Source of the DNA: Hydractinia symbiolongicarpus
Lineage: Eukaryota > Cnidaria > Hydrozoa > Anthoathecata > Hydractiniidae
Direction of reading: 5' to 3'
DNA length: 64,000 bases
NCBI RefSeq assembly: GCF_029227915.1
Contig: NC_079880.1
Location: forward strand, 29,755,501-29,819,500
The notes under the pieces are model-generated. The model ran no database searches. It was not told the DNA's origin and saw only the letters and a list, made by a program, of their open reading frames with translations. Below, piece by piece: positions 1 through 12,029 of this stretch. The position numbers were made by a program, and so were the translations under genes. Within the stretch, counting starts at the first letter, position 1. Every line of letters starts with the position of its first letter.

Positions 1-3000
1 TATTCAGCGTCTCATCAAAAATGAAAACAAGTTTGAAGACTACAAGTCTCATGCGTTTTAGTGGTGAAAAAATTATTTAAAAAATCGTCCGGGAAATGAG
101 TTTACTCCCTGGGTACTTTCTTTGTATACTTTTGACTATACGGGCCAAGCCCAGGATTTACGTGAAATCGCGGGTTTTCGTTTGCCGGCGATTAAACTTC
201 TTTTATTCAGCGTCTCATCAAAAATGAAAACATTTTTAAAAACTACAAGTCTTATGCGTTTTAGTGGTGAAAAAATAATTTAAAAAATCGTTCTGGAAGT
301 GAATTTACTCACAGGGTACTTTCTTTGTATACATTCAATTATACGGGCCAAGCCCGGAGTTTACGGGAAATCGCGTGTTTTCGTTTGCCGGCGATTAAAC
401 CTTTTTCATTAAGCGTCTCATCAAAAATGAAAACATTTTTGAAAACTACAAGTCTCATGCGTTTTAGTGGTGAAAAAAAAATTTAAAAAATCGTTCGGGA
501 AATGAGTATACTCCCTGGGTACTTTCTTTGTATACATTCGACTACACGGGCCAAGCCTGGGATTTAGGGGAAATCGCTGGTTTTCGTTTGCCGGTGATTA
601 AACCTCTTTCATTAAGCGTCTCATCAAAAATGAAAACATTTTTGAAAACTACAAGTCTCATGCGTTTTAGTGGTGAAAAAATAATTTAAGAAATCGTTCG
701 GAAAATGAGTTTACTCCCTGGGTACTTTCTTTGTATACTTTTGACTATACGGGCCGAGCCCGGGATTTACGGGAAATCGCGGGTTTTCGTTTGCCGGCGA
801 TTAAACTTCTTTTATTCAGCGTCCCATCAAAAATGAAAACATTTTTGAAAACTACAAGTCTCATGCGTTTTAGTGGTGAAAAAATAATATAAAAAATCGT
901 TCTGGAAGTGAGTTTACTCACAGGGTACTTTCTTTGTATACATTCGACTAAACGAGCCAAGCCCGGGATTTACGGAAAATCGCGGGTTTTTGTTTGCCGG
1001 CGATTAAACCTCTTTCTTTACCCGTCTCATCAAAAATAAAAACATTTTTGAAAACTACAAGTCTCATGCGTTTTAGTGGTGAAAAAAAAATTTAAAAAAT
1101 CGTTCTGGAAATGAGTTTACTCCCTGGGTACTTTCTTTGTATACTTTTGACTACACGGGCCAAGCCTGGGATTTAGGGGAAATCGCTGGTTTTCGTTTGC
1201 CGGCGATTAAACCTCCTTCATTAAGCGTCTCATCAAAAATAAAAACAAGTTTGAAGACTACAAGTCTCATGCGTTTTAGTGGTGAAAAAATTATTTAAAA
1301 AATCGTCCGGGAATTGAGTTTACTTCCTGGGTACTTCCTTTGTATACTTTTGACTATATGGGCCAAGCACGGGATTTACGTGAAATCGCGGGTTTTCGTT
1401 TGCCGGCGATTAAACTTCCTTTATTCAGCGTCTCATCAAAAATGAAAACATTTTGAAAAACTACAAGTCTTATGCGTTTTAGTGGTGAAAAAATAATTTC
1501 AAAAATCGTTCTGGAAGTGAATTTACTCACAGGGTACTTTCTTTGTATACTTTTGACTATACGGGCCAAGCCCGGGATTTAGGGGAAATCGCTGGTTTTC
1601 GTTTGCCGGCGATTAAACCTCTTTCATTAAGCGTCTCATCAAAAATGAAAACATTTTTGAAAACTGCAAGTCTCATGCGTTTTAGTGGTGAAAAAATAAT
1701 TTAAAAAATCGTTCGGAAAATGAGTTTACTCCCTGGGTACTTTCTTTGTATACTTTTGACTATACGGCCCGAGTCCGGGATTTACGGGAAGTCGCTGGTT
1801 TTCGTTTGCCGGCGATTAAACTTCTTTTATTCAGCGTCTCATCAAAAATGAAAACATTTTTAAAAACTACAAGTCTCATGGGCTTTAGTGGTGAAATAAT
1901 AATTTAAAAAATCGTTCGGGAAATGAGTTTACACCCTGGGTACTTTTTTTGTATACTTTTGACTATACGGGCCCAGTCCGGGATTTTCTGTAAATCGCAG
2001 GTTTTCCTTTGCCGGCGATTAAACTTCTTTTATTCAGCGTCTCATCAAAAATAAAAATTTTTTTGAAAACTACAAATCTCATGCGATTTAGAGGTGAAAA
2101 AATAATTTAAAAAATCGTTCGGGAAATGAGTTTACTCCCTGGGTACTTTCTTTGTATACTTTTGATTATACGGGCCGAGTCCGGGGTTTACGGGAAATGG
2201 CGGCTTTTCGTTTGCCGGCGATTAAACTTCTTTTATTCAGCGTCTCATGAAAAATGAAAACATTTTTGAAAACTACAAGTCTGATGCGTTTTAGTGGTGA
2301 AAAATTAATTTAAAAAATCGTTTTGGAAATGAGTTTACTCCCTGGGTACTTTCTTTGTATACATTCGACTATACGGGCCAAGCCCGGAATTTACGGGAAA
2401 TCGCGGGTTTTCCTTTGCCGGCGATTAAACCACTTTCATTAAGCGTCTCATCAAAAATGAAAACATTTCTGAAAACTACAAGTCTCATGCGTTTTAGTGG
2501 TGAAAAAAAAATTTAAAAAATCGTTCGGGAAATGAGTTTACTCCCTGGGTGCTTTCTTTGTATACTTTTGACTATACGGGCCTAGTCCGGGATTTACGGG
2601 AAATCGCGGGTTTTCGTTTGCCGGCGATTAAACTTCTTTTATTCAGCGTCTCATCAAAAATGAAAACATTTTTAAAAACTACAAGTCTGATGGGCTTTAG
2701 TGGTGAAATAATAATTTAAAAAATCGTTTGGGAAATGAGTTTACTCCCTGGGTACTTTCTTTGTATACTTTTGACTATACGGGACGAGTCCGGGATTCAC
2801 GGGAAATCGCAGGATTTCGTTTGCCGGCGATTAAACTTCTTTTATTCAGCGTCTCATCAAAAATGAAAACAAGTTTGAAGACTACAAGTCTCATGCGTTT
2901 TAGTGGTGAAAAAATTATTTAAAAAATCGTCCGGGAAATGAGTTTACTCCCTGGGTACTTTCTTTGTATACTTTTGACTATACGGGCCAAGCTCAGGATT

Positions 3001-4585
3001 TAGGTGAAATCGCGGGTTTTCGTTTGCCGGCGATTAAACTTCTTTTATTCAGCGTCTCATCAAAAATGAAAACATTTTTAAAAACTACAAGTCTTATGCG
3101 TTTTAGTGGTGAAAAAATAATTTAAAAAATCGTTCTGGAAGTGAATTTACTCACAGGGTACTTTCTTTGTATACATTCAATTATACGGGCCAAGCCCGGA
3201 GTTTACGGGAAATCGCGTGTTTTCGTTTGCCGGCGATTAAACCTTTTTCATTAAGCGTCTCATCAAAAATGAAAACATTTTTGAAAACTACAAGTCTCAT
3301 GCGTTTTAGTGGTGAAAAAAAAATTTAAAAAATCGTTCGGGAAATGAGTATACTCCCTGGGTACTTTCTTTGTATACATTCGACTACACGGGCCAAGCCT
3401 GGGATTTAGGGGAAATCGCTGGTTTTCGTTTGCCGGTGATTAAACCTCTTTCATTAAGCGTCTCATCAAAAATGAAAACATTTTTGAAAACTACAAGTCT
3501 CATGCGTTTTAGTGGTGAAAAAATAATTTAAGAAATCGTTCGGAAAATGAGTTTACTCCCTGGGTACTTTCTTTGTATACTTTTGACTATACGGGCCGAG
3601 CCCGGGATTTACGGGAAATCGCGGGTTTTCGTTTGCCGGCGATTAAACTTCTTTTATTCAGCGTCCCATCAAAAATGAAAACATTTTTGAAAACTACAAG
3701 TCTCATGCGTTTTAGTGGTGAAAAAATAATATAAAAAATCGTTCTGGAAGTGAGTTTACTCACAGGGTACTTTCTTTGTATACATTCGACTAAACGAGCC
3801 AAGCCCGGAATTTACGGGAAATCGCGGGTTTTTGTTTGCCGGCGATTAAACCTCTTTCTTTACCCGTCTCATCAAAAATAAAAACATTTTTGAAAACTAC
3901 AAGTCTCATGCGTTTTAGTGGTGAAAAAAAATTTAAAAAATCGTTCTGGAAATGAGTTTACTCCCTGGGTACTTTCTTTTTATACATTCGACTACACGGG
4001 CCAAGCCTGTGATTCAGGGGAAATCGCTGGTTTTCGTTTGCCGGCGATTAAACCTCTTTCATTAAGCGTCTCATCAAAAATGAAAACAAGTTTGAAGACT
4101 ACAAGTCTCATACATTTTAGTGGTGAAAAAATTATTTAAAAAATCGTCCGGGAATTGAGTTTACTCCCTGGGTACTTCCTTTGTATACTTTTGACTACAC
4201 GGGCCAAGCCTGGGATTTAGGGGAAATCGCTGGTTTTCGTTTGCCGGCGATTAAACCTCCTTCATTAAGCGTCTCATCAAAAATAAAAACAAGTTTGAAG
4301 ACTACAAGTCTCATGCGTTTTAGTGGTGAAAAAATTATTTAAAAAATCGTCCGGGAATTGAGTTTACTTCCTGGGTACTTCCTTTGTATACTTTTGACTA
4401 TATGGGCCAAGCACGGGATTTACGTGAAATCGCGGGTTTTCGTTTGCCGGCGATTAAACTTCCTTTATTCAGCGTCTCATCAAAAATGAAAACATTTTGA
4501 AAAACTACAAGTCTTATGCGTTTTAGTGGTGAAAAAATAATTTAAAAAATCGTTCTGGAAGTGAATTTACTCACAGGGTACTTTC
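1..4585. repeat. 14/15-monomer duplication
   Basis: Bases 1 to about 1,140 match 2,843 to about 3,983 at an offset of 2,842 bp, exactly 14 monomers. The shared private marker 'gagtatactccc' lies near 505 and 3,348, and 'gggtttttgtttgcc' near 983 and 3,826. Beyond that, about 1,198-1,540 matches about 4,242-4,585 at offset 3,044, which is 15 monomers minus one base. The right copy therefore has one extra monomer (about 4.0-4.2 kb), or the left copy has lost one. The missing base is a shortened A-run near 3,925. A few substitutions separate the copies (for example near 143/2,985). Confidence 0.85.
57..259 (+). repeat. Representative 203-bp monomer (arbitrary phase)
   Basis: First full copy if the unit is started at 'tttagtggtg'; the phase is my choice. 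Order of landmarks in the consensus: 'tttagtggtg' 1-10; A/T block 'aaaaaataatttaaaaaatc' 11-30; 'gttcgggaaatgagtttact' 31-50; 'ccctgggtac' 51-60; 'tttctttgtatac' 61-73; 'gactatacgggcc' 78-90; 'gggatttacgggaaatcgc' 98-115; 'ttttcgtttgccggcg' 119-134; 'attaaacttcttttattcag' 135-154; 'cgtctcatcaaaaatg' 155-170; 'aaaacatttttgaaaactac' 171-190; 'aagtctcatgcgt' 191-203. By hand count the consensus has 77 G+C (about 38%). Main variant positions are ccct/caca at 51-54, cttttg/cattcg at 73-78, gagtc/aagcc at 91-95, acggg/agggg at 104-108, cgcggg/cgctgg at 113-118, cttctttta/cctctttca/ccactttca at 141-149, and gttttag/gttgtag across the junction. Confidence 0.95.
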
Positions 4586-5629
4586 TTTGTATACATTCGA
4601 CTATACGGGCCAAGCCTGGGATTTACGGGAAATCGCGTGTTTTCGTTTGCCGGCGATTAAACCTCTTTCATTAAGCGTCTCATCAAAAATGAAAACATTT
4701 TTGAAAACTACAAGTCTCATGCGTTTTAGTGGTGAAAAAAAAAATTAAAAAATCGTTCGGGAAATGAGTTTACTCCCTGGGTACATTCTTTGTATACATT
4801 CGACTACACCGGCCAAGCCTGGGATTTAGGGGATATCGCTGGTTCTCGTTTGCCGGCGATTAAACCTCTTTCATTAAGCGTCTCATCAAAAATGAAAACA
4901 TTTTTGAAAACTACAAGTCTCATGCGTTTTAGTGGTGAAAAAAAAAATTAAAAAATCGTTCTGGAAATGAGTTTACTCCCTGGGTACTTTCTTTGTATAC
5001 ATTCGACTACACGGGCCAAGCCTGGGATTTAGGGGAAATCGCTGGTTTTCGTTTGCCGGCGATTAAACCTCCTTCATTAAGCGTCTCATCAAAAATAAAA
5101 ACAAGTTTGAAGACTACAAGTCTCATGCGTTTTAGTGGTGGAAAAATTATTTAAAAAATCGTCCGGGAATTGAGTTTACTCCCTGGGTACTTCCTTTGTA
5201 TACTTTTGACTATATGGGCCAAGCACGGGATTTACGTGAAATCGCGGGTTTTCGTTTGCCGGCGATTAAACTTCCTTTATTCAGCGTCTCATCAAAAATG
5301 AAAACATTTTTAAAAACTACAAGTCTTATGCGTTTTAGTGGTGAAAAAATAATTTAAAAAATCGTTCTGGAAGTGAATTTACTCCCTGGGTACGTTCTTT
5401 GTATACTTTTGACTATACGGGCCATGCCCGGGATTTACGGGAAATCGCGGGTTTTCGTTTGCCGGCGATTAAACTTCTTTTATTCAGCGTCTCATCAAAA
5501 ATGAAAACATTTTTGAAAACTACAAGTCTTATGCGTTTTAGTGGTGAAAAAATAATTTAAAAAATCGTTCTGGAAATGAGTTTACTCACAGGGTACTTTC
5601 TTTATATACATTCGACTATACGGCCCAAG

Positions 5630-5654
5630 CCCGGGATTTACGGGAAATCGCGGG
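5630..5654. other. Dyad-symmetric core of the monomer (representative copy)
   Basis: The left arm CCCGGGATTT and right arm AAATCGCGGG can pair at 9 of 10 positions around a 5-nt centre (ACGGG); one G:G mismatch breaks it. The left arm starts with a SmaI-type CCCGGG palindrome. The same dyad is present in most copies of the array. Copies with the 'gagtccggg' variant lose the outermost pair, and copies of the 'cctggg...agggg...gctgg' type keep the inner GATTT/AAATC stem but lose a G-C pair further out. Short dyads of this kind are a known recurrent property of centromeric satellites that lack a CENP-B box. Cruciform or hairpin formation here is inference. Confidence 0.7.
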
Positions 5655-5989
5655 TTTTCGTTTGCCGGCGATTAAACCTCTTTCATTAAGCGTCTCATCA
5701 AAAATGAAAACATTTTTGAAAACTACAAGTCTCATGCGTTTTAGTGGTGAAGAAATAATATAAAAAATCGTTCTGGAAATGAGTTTACTCCCTGGGTATT
5801 TTCTTTGTATACTTTTTACTATACTGGCCAAGCCCGGGACTTAGGGGAAATCGCTGGTTTTCGTTTGCCGGCGATTAAACCTCTTTCATTAAGCGTCTCA
5901 TCAAAAATGAAAACATTTTTGAAAACTACAAGTCTCATGCGTTTTAGTGGTGAAAAAATAATTTAAAAAATCGTTCGGAAAATGAGTTT

Positions 5990-7170
5990 ACTCCCTGGGT
6001 ATTTTATTTGTATACTTTTTACTATACTGGCCAAGCCCGGGACTTAGGGGAAATCGCTGGTTTTCGTTTGCCGGCGATTAAACCTCTTTCATTAAGCGTC
6101 TCATCAAAAATGAAAACATTTTTGAAAACTACAAGTCTCATGCGTTTTAGTGGTGAAAAAATAATTTAAAAAATCGTTCGGAAAATGAGTTTACTCCCTG
6201 GGTACTTTCTTTGTATACTTTTGACTATACGGGCCGAGTCCGGGATTTACGGGAAATCGCGGGTTTTCGTTTGCCGGCGATTAAACTTCTTTTATTCAGC
6301 GTCCCATCACAAATGAAAACATTTTTGAAAACTACAAGTCTCATGCGTTTTAGTGGTGAAAAAATAATATAAAAAATCGTTCGGGAAATGAGTTTACTCC
6401 CTGGGTATTTTCTTTGTATACTTTTGACTATACGGGCCAAGCCCGGGATTTAGGGGAAATCGCTGGTTTTCGTTTGCCGGCGATTAAACCTCTTTCATTA
6501 AGCGTCTCATCAAAAATGAAAACATTTTTGAAAACTACAAGTCTCATGCGTTTTAGTGGTGAAAAAATAATTTAAAAAATCGTTCGGAAAATGAGTTTAC
6601 TCCCTGGGTATTTTTTTTGTATACTTTTTACTATGCTGGCCAAGCCCGGGACTTAGGGGAAGGCGATTAAACCTCTTTCATTAAGCGTCTCATCAAAAAT
6701 GAAAACATTTTTGAAAACTACAAGTCTCATGCGTTTTAGTGGTGAAAAAATAATTTAAAAAATCGTTCGGAAAATGAGTTTACTCCCTGGGTACTTTCTT
6801 TGTATACTTTTGACTATACGGGCCGAGTCCGGGATTTACGGGAAATCGCGGGTTTTCGTTTGCCGGCGATTAAACTTCTTTTATTCAGCGTCCCATCACA
6901 AATGAAAACATTTTTGAAAACTACAAGTCTCATGCGTTTTAGTGGTGAAAAAATAATATAAAAAATCGTTCGGGAAATGAATTTACTCCCTGGGTATTTT
7001 CTTTGTATACTTTTGACTATACGGGCCAAGCCCGGGATTTAGGGGAAATCGCTGGTTTTCGTTTGCCGGCGATTAAACCTCTTTCATTAAGCGTTTCATC
7101 AAAAATGAAAACATTTTTGAAAACTACAAGTCTCATGCGTTTTAGTGGTGAAAAAATAATTTAAAAAATC
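5990..7170. repeat. Trimer duplication with a 20-bp deletion in the second copy
   Basis: About 5,990-6,590 recurs at about 6,600-7,170. Private markers shared by both copies are 'tactttttactat', 'gggacttagggg' and 'cgtcccatcacaaatg' (near 6,300 and 6,889). The offset is 609 bp (3 x 203) before the deletion and 589 bp after it. The second copy joins 'acttagggga' directly to 'aggcgattaaacc' at about 6,661, removing 20 bp of the GC-rich core, including half of the dyad region and 'tcgtttgcc'. The closeness of the copies and the private deletion show that the duplication came first. Confidence 0.85.
6661..6662. other. 20-bp deletion junction in one monomer
   Basis: Compared with its paralog near 6.05 kb, this copy lacks 20 bp between 'gggga(a)' and 'ggcgatt', giving a 183-bp monomer. 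The flanks share an A at the joint. This fixes the phase shift seen in all later coordinates of domain 1. Confidence 0.9.
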
Positions 7171-10100
7171 GTTCGGAAAATGAGTTTACTCCCTGGGTAC
7201 TTTCTTTGTATACTTTTGACTATACGGCCCAAGTCCGGGATTTACGGGAAGTCGCGGGTTTTCGTTTGCCGGCGATTAAACTTCTTTTATTCACCGTCTC
7301 ATCAAAAATGAAAACATTTTTAAAAACTACAAGTCTCATGGGCTTTAGTGGTGAAATAATAATATAAAAAATCGTTCGGGAAATGAGTTTACACCCTGGG
7401 TACTTTCTTTGTATACTTTTGACTATACGGGCCCAGTCCGGGATTTTCTGTAAATCGCAGGTTTTCGTTTGCCGGCGATTAAACTTCTTTTATTCAGCGT
7501 CTCATCAAAAATAAAAATTTTTTTGAAAACTACAAATCTCATGCGTTTTAGAGGTGAATAAATAATTTAAAAAATCGTTCGGGAAATGAGTTTACTCCCT
7601 GGGTACTTTCTTTGTATACTTTTGATTATACGGGCCGAGTCCGGGGTTTACGGGAAATGGCGGCTTTTCGTTTGCCGGCGATTAAACTTCTTTTATTCAT
7701 CGTCTCATCAAAAATGAAAACATTTTTGAAAACTACAAGTCTCATGCGTTTTAGTGGTGAAAAATTAATTTAAAAAATCGTTTTGGAAATGAGTTTACTC
7801 ACAGGGTACTTTCTTTGTATACATTCGACTATACGGGCCAAGCCCGGAATTTACGAGAAATCGCGGGTTTTCCTTTGCCGGCGATTAAACCACTTTCATT
7901 AAGCGTCTCATCAAAAATGAAAACATTTCTGAAAACTACAAGTCTCATGCGTTTTAGTGGTGAAAAAACAATTTAAAAAATCGTTCGGGAAATAAGTTTA
8001 CTCCCTGGGTGCTTTCTTTGTATACTTTTGACTATACGGGCCTAGTCCGGGAGTTACGGGAAATCGCGGGTTTTCGTTAGCCGGCGATTAAACTTCTTTT
8101 ATTCAGCGTCTCATCAAAAATGAAAACATTTTTAAAAACTACAAGTCTGATGGGCTCTAGTGGTGAAATAATAATTTAAAAAATCGTTTGGGAAATGAGT
8201 TTACTCCCTGGGTACTTTCTTTGTATACTTTTGACTATACGGGACGAGTCCGGGATTCACGGGAAATCCCAGGATTTCGTTTGCCGGCGATTAAACTTCT
8301 TTTATTCAGCGTCTCATCAAAAATGAAAACAAGTTTGAAGACTACAAGTCGCATGCGTTTTAGTGGTGAAAAAATTATTTAAAAAATCGTCCGGGAAATG
8401 AGTTTACTCCCTGGGTACTTTCTTTGTATACTTTTGACTATACGGGCCAAGCCCAGGATTTACGTGAAATCGCGGGTTTTCGTTTGCCGGCGATTAAACT
8501 TCTTTTATTCAGCGTCTCAACAAAAATGAAAACATTTTTAAAAACTACAAGTCTTATGCGTTTTAGTGGTGAAAAAATAATTTAAAAAATCGTTCTGGAA
8601 GTGAATTTACTCACAGGGTACTTTCTTTGTATACATTCAATTATACGGGCCAAGCCCGGGGTTTACGGGAAATCGCGTGTTTTCGTTTGCCGGCGATTAA
8701 ACATCTTTCATTAAGCGTCTCATCAAAAATGAAAACATTTTTGAAAACTACAAGTCTCATGCGTTTTAGTGGTGAAAAAATAATATAAAAAATCGTTCGG
8801 GAAATGAGTTTACTCCCTGGGTATTTTCTTTGTATACTTTTGACTATACGGGCCAAGCCCGGGATTTAGGGGAAATCGCTGGTTTTCGTTTGCCGGCGAT
8901 TAAACCTCTTTCATTAAGCGTTTCATCAAAAATGAAAACATTTTTGAAAACTACAAGTCTCATGCGTTTTAGTGGTGAAAAAATAATTTAAAAAATCGTT
9001 CGGAAAATGAGTTTACTCCCTGGGTACTTTCTTTGTATACTTTTGACTATACGGCCCAAGTCCGGGATTTACGGGAAGTCGCGGGTTTTCGTTTGCCGGC
9101 GATTAAACTTCTTTTATTCACCGTCTCATCAAAAATGAAAACATTTTTAAAAACTACAAGTCTCATGGGCTTTAGTGGTGAAATAATAATATAAAAAATC
9201 GTTCGGGAAATGAGTTTACACCCTGGGTACTTTCTTTGTATACTTTTGACTATACGGGCCCAGTCCGGGATTTTCTGTAAATCGCAGGTTTTCGTTTGCC
9301 GGCGATTAAACTTCTTTTATTCAGCGTCTCATCAAAAATAAAAATTTTTTTGAAAACTACAAATCTCATGCGTTTTAGAGGTGAATAAATAATTTAAAAA
9401 ATCGTTCGGGAAATGAGTTTACTCCCTGGGTACTTTCTTTGTATACTTTTGATTATACGGGCCGAGTCCGGGGTTTACGGGAAATGGCGGCTTTTCGTTT
9501 GCCGGCGATTAAACTTCTTTTATTCATCGTCTCATCAAAAATGAAAACATTTTTGAAAACTACAAGTCTCATGCGTTTTAGTGGTGAAAAATTAATTTAA
9601 AAAATCGTTTTGGAAATGAGTTTACTCACAGGGTACTTTCTTTGTATACATTCGACTATACGGGCCAAGCCCGGAATTTACGAGAAATCGCGGGTTTTCC
9701 TTTGCCGGCGATTAAACCACTTTCATTAAGCGTCTCATCAAAAATGAAAACATTTCTGAAAACTACAAGTCTCATGCGTTTTAGTGGTGAAAAAACAATT
9801 TAAAAAATCGTTCGGGAAATAAGTTTACTCCCTGGGTGCTTTCTTTGTATACTTTTGACTATACGGGCCTAGTCCGGGAGTTACGGGAAATCGCGGGTTT
9901 TCGTTAGCCGGCGATTAAACTTCTTTTATTCAGCGTCTCATCAAAAATGAAAACATTTTTAAAAACTACAAGTCTGATGGGCTCTAGTGGTGAAATAATA
10001 ATTTAAAAAATCGTTTGGGAAATGAGTTTACTCCCTGGGTACTTTCTTTGTATACTTTTGACTATACGGGACGAGTCCGGGATTCACGGGAAATCCCAGG

Positions 10101-10748
10101 ATTTCGTTTGCCGGCGATTAAACTTCTTTTATTCAGCGTCTCATCAAAAATGAAAACAAGTTTGAAGACTACAAGTCGCATGCGTTTTAGTGGTGAAAAA
10201 ATTATTTAAAAAATCGTCCGGGAAATGAGTTTACTCCCTGGGTACTTTCTTTGTATACTTTTGACTATACGGGCCAAGCCCAGGATTTACGTGAAATCGC
10301 GGGTTTTCGTTTGCCGGCGATTAAACTTCTTTTATTCAGCGTCTCAACAAAAATGAAAACATTTTTAAAAACTACAAGTCTTATGCGTTTTAGTGGTGAA
10401 AAAATAATTTAAAAAATCGTTCTGGAAGTGAATTTACTCACAGGGTACTTTCTTTGTATACATTCAATTATACGGGCCAAGCCCGGGGTTTACGGGAAAT
10501 CGCGTGTTTTCGTTTGCCGGCGATTAAACATCTTTCATTAAGCGTCTCATCAAAAATGAAAACATTTTTGAAAACTACAAGTCTCATGCGTTTTAGTGGT
10601 GAAAAAATAATATAAAAAATCGTTCGGGAAATGAGTTTACTCCCTGGGTATTTTCTTTGTATACTTTTGACTATACGGGCCAAGCCCGGGATTTAGGGGA
10701 AATCGCTGGTTTTCGTTTGCCGGCGATTAAACCTCTTTCATTAAGCGT
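6982..10748. repeat. Near-perfect 9-monomer tandem duplication (1,827-bp unit)
   Basis: About 6,982-8,921 is repeated at about 8,809-10,748 with an offset of exactly 1,827 bp (9 x 203). Private markers recur at this offset: 'gcgtttcatc' (7,091 and 8,918), 'ttttctgtaaatcg' (7,444 and 9,271), 'tcgttagccgg' (near 8,074 and 9,901), 'gggctctagtgg', 'cgtctcaacaaaaatg' (near 8,513 and 10,340) and 'gggaaatcccagg'. I found no difference within the compared text. The left limit is set by 'aatttactccc' versus 'agtttactccc' near 6,981/8,808, and the right limit by tttcatc/tctcatc near 8,921/10,748. This is one of the youngest duplications of the window. Confidence 0.93.
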
Positions 10749-12029
10749 CTCATCAAAAATGAAAACATTTTTGAAAACTACAAGTCTCATGCGTTTTAGT
10801 GGTGAAAAGATAATTTAAAAAATCGTTCGGGAAATGAGTTTACACCCTGGGTACTTTCTTTGTATACTTTTGACTTTACAGGTCCAGTCCGGGATTTACG
10901 GGAAATCGCAGGTTTTCGTTTCCCGGCGTTTAAACTTCTTTTATTCAGCGTCTCATCAAAAATGAAAACAAGTTTGAAGACTACAAGTCTCATGCGTTTT
11001 AGTGGTGAAAAAATAATTTAAAAAATCGTTCGGGAAATGAGTTTACTCCCTGGGTACTTTCTTTGTATACTTTTGACTATACGGGCCAAGCCCGGGATTT
11101 ACGGGAAATCGCGGGTTTTCGTTTGCCGGCGTTAAACTTCTTTTATTCAGCGTCTCATCAAAAATGAAAACATTTTTAAAAACTACAAGTCTTATGCGTT
11201 TTAGTGGTGAAAAAATAATTTAAAAAATCGTTCTGGAAATGAGTTTACTCACAGGGTACTTTCTTTATATACATTCGACTATACGGCCCAAGCCCGGGAT
11301 TTACGGGAAATCGCGGGTTTTCGTTTGCCGGCGATTAAACCTCTTTCATTAAGCGTCTCATCAAAAATGAAAACATTTTTGAAAACTACAAGTCTCATGC
11401 GTTTTAGTGGTGAAGAAATAATATAAAAAATCGTTCAGGAAATGAGTTTACTCCCTGGGTATTTTCTTTGTATACTTTTTACTATACTGGCCAAGCCCGG
11501 GACTTAGGGGAAATCGCTGGTTTTCGTTTGCCGGCGATTAAACCTCTTTCATTAAGCGTCTCATAAAAAATGAAAACATTTTTGAAAACTACAAGTCTCA
11601 TGCGTTTTAGTGGTGAAAAAATAATTTAAAAAATCGTTCGGAAAATGAGTTTACTCCCTGGGTACTTTCTTTGTATACTTTTGACTATACGGGCCGAGTC
11701 CGGGATTTACGGGAAGTCGCGGGTTTTCGTTTGCCGGCTATTAAACTTCTTTTATTCAGCGTCTCATCAAAAATGACAACATTTTTAAAAACTACAAGTC
11801 TCATGGGCTTTAGTGGTGAATTAATAATTTAAAAAAACGTTCGGGAAATGAGTTTACACCCTGGGTACTTTCTTTGTATACTTTTGACTATACGGGCCGA
11901 GTCCGGGATGTACGGGAAATCGCGGGTTTTCGTTTGCCGGCGATTAAACTTCTTTTATTCAGCGTCTCATCAAAAATGAAAACATTTTTGAAAACTACAA
12001 GTCTCATGCGTTTTAGTGGTGAAATATTA

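Noticed and set aside
66-87. TATA-like and AATAAA-like words in the A/T block as promoters or poly-A sites
   Set aside because: The block is simply A/T-rich and occurs in every monomer; there is no transcript or gene to attach it to.
745-960. Recurrent 71-codon minus-strand ORF, found at many positions
   Set aside because: It spans a little more than one monomer, recurs only because the monomer recurs, has no start signal or domain, and closes at stops present in every unit. 203 is not a multiple of 3, so the frame changes at each monomer.
2728-2922. Recurrent 64-73 codon plus-strand ORFs
   Set aside because: These are the opposite-strand counterpart of the same repeat effect. They differ only where a monomer variant shifts a start or stop. 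There is no sign of selection on the protein.
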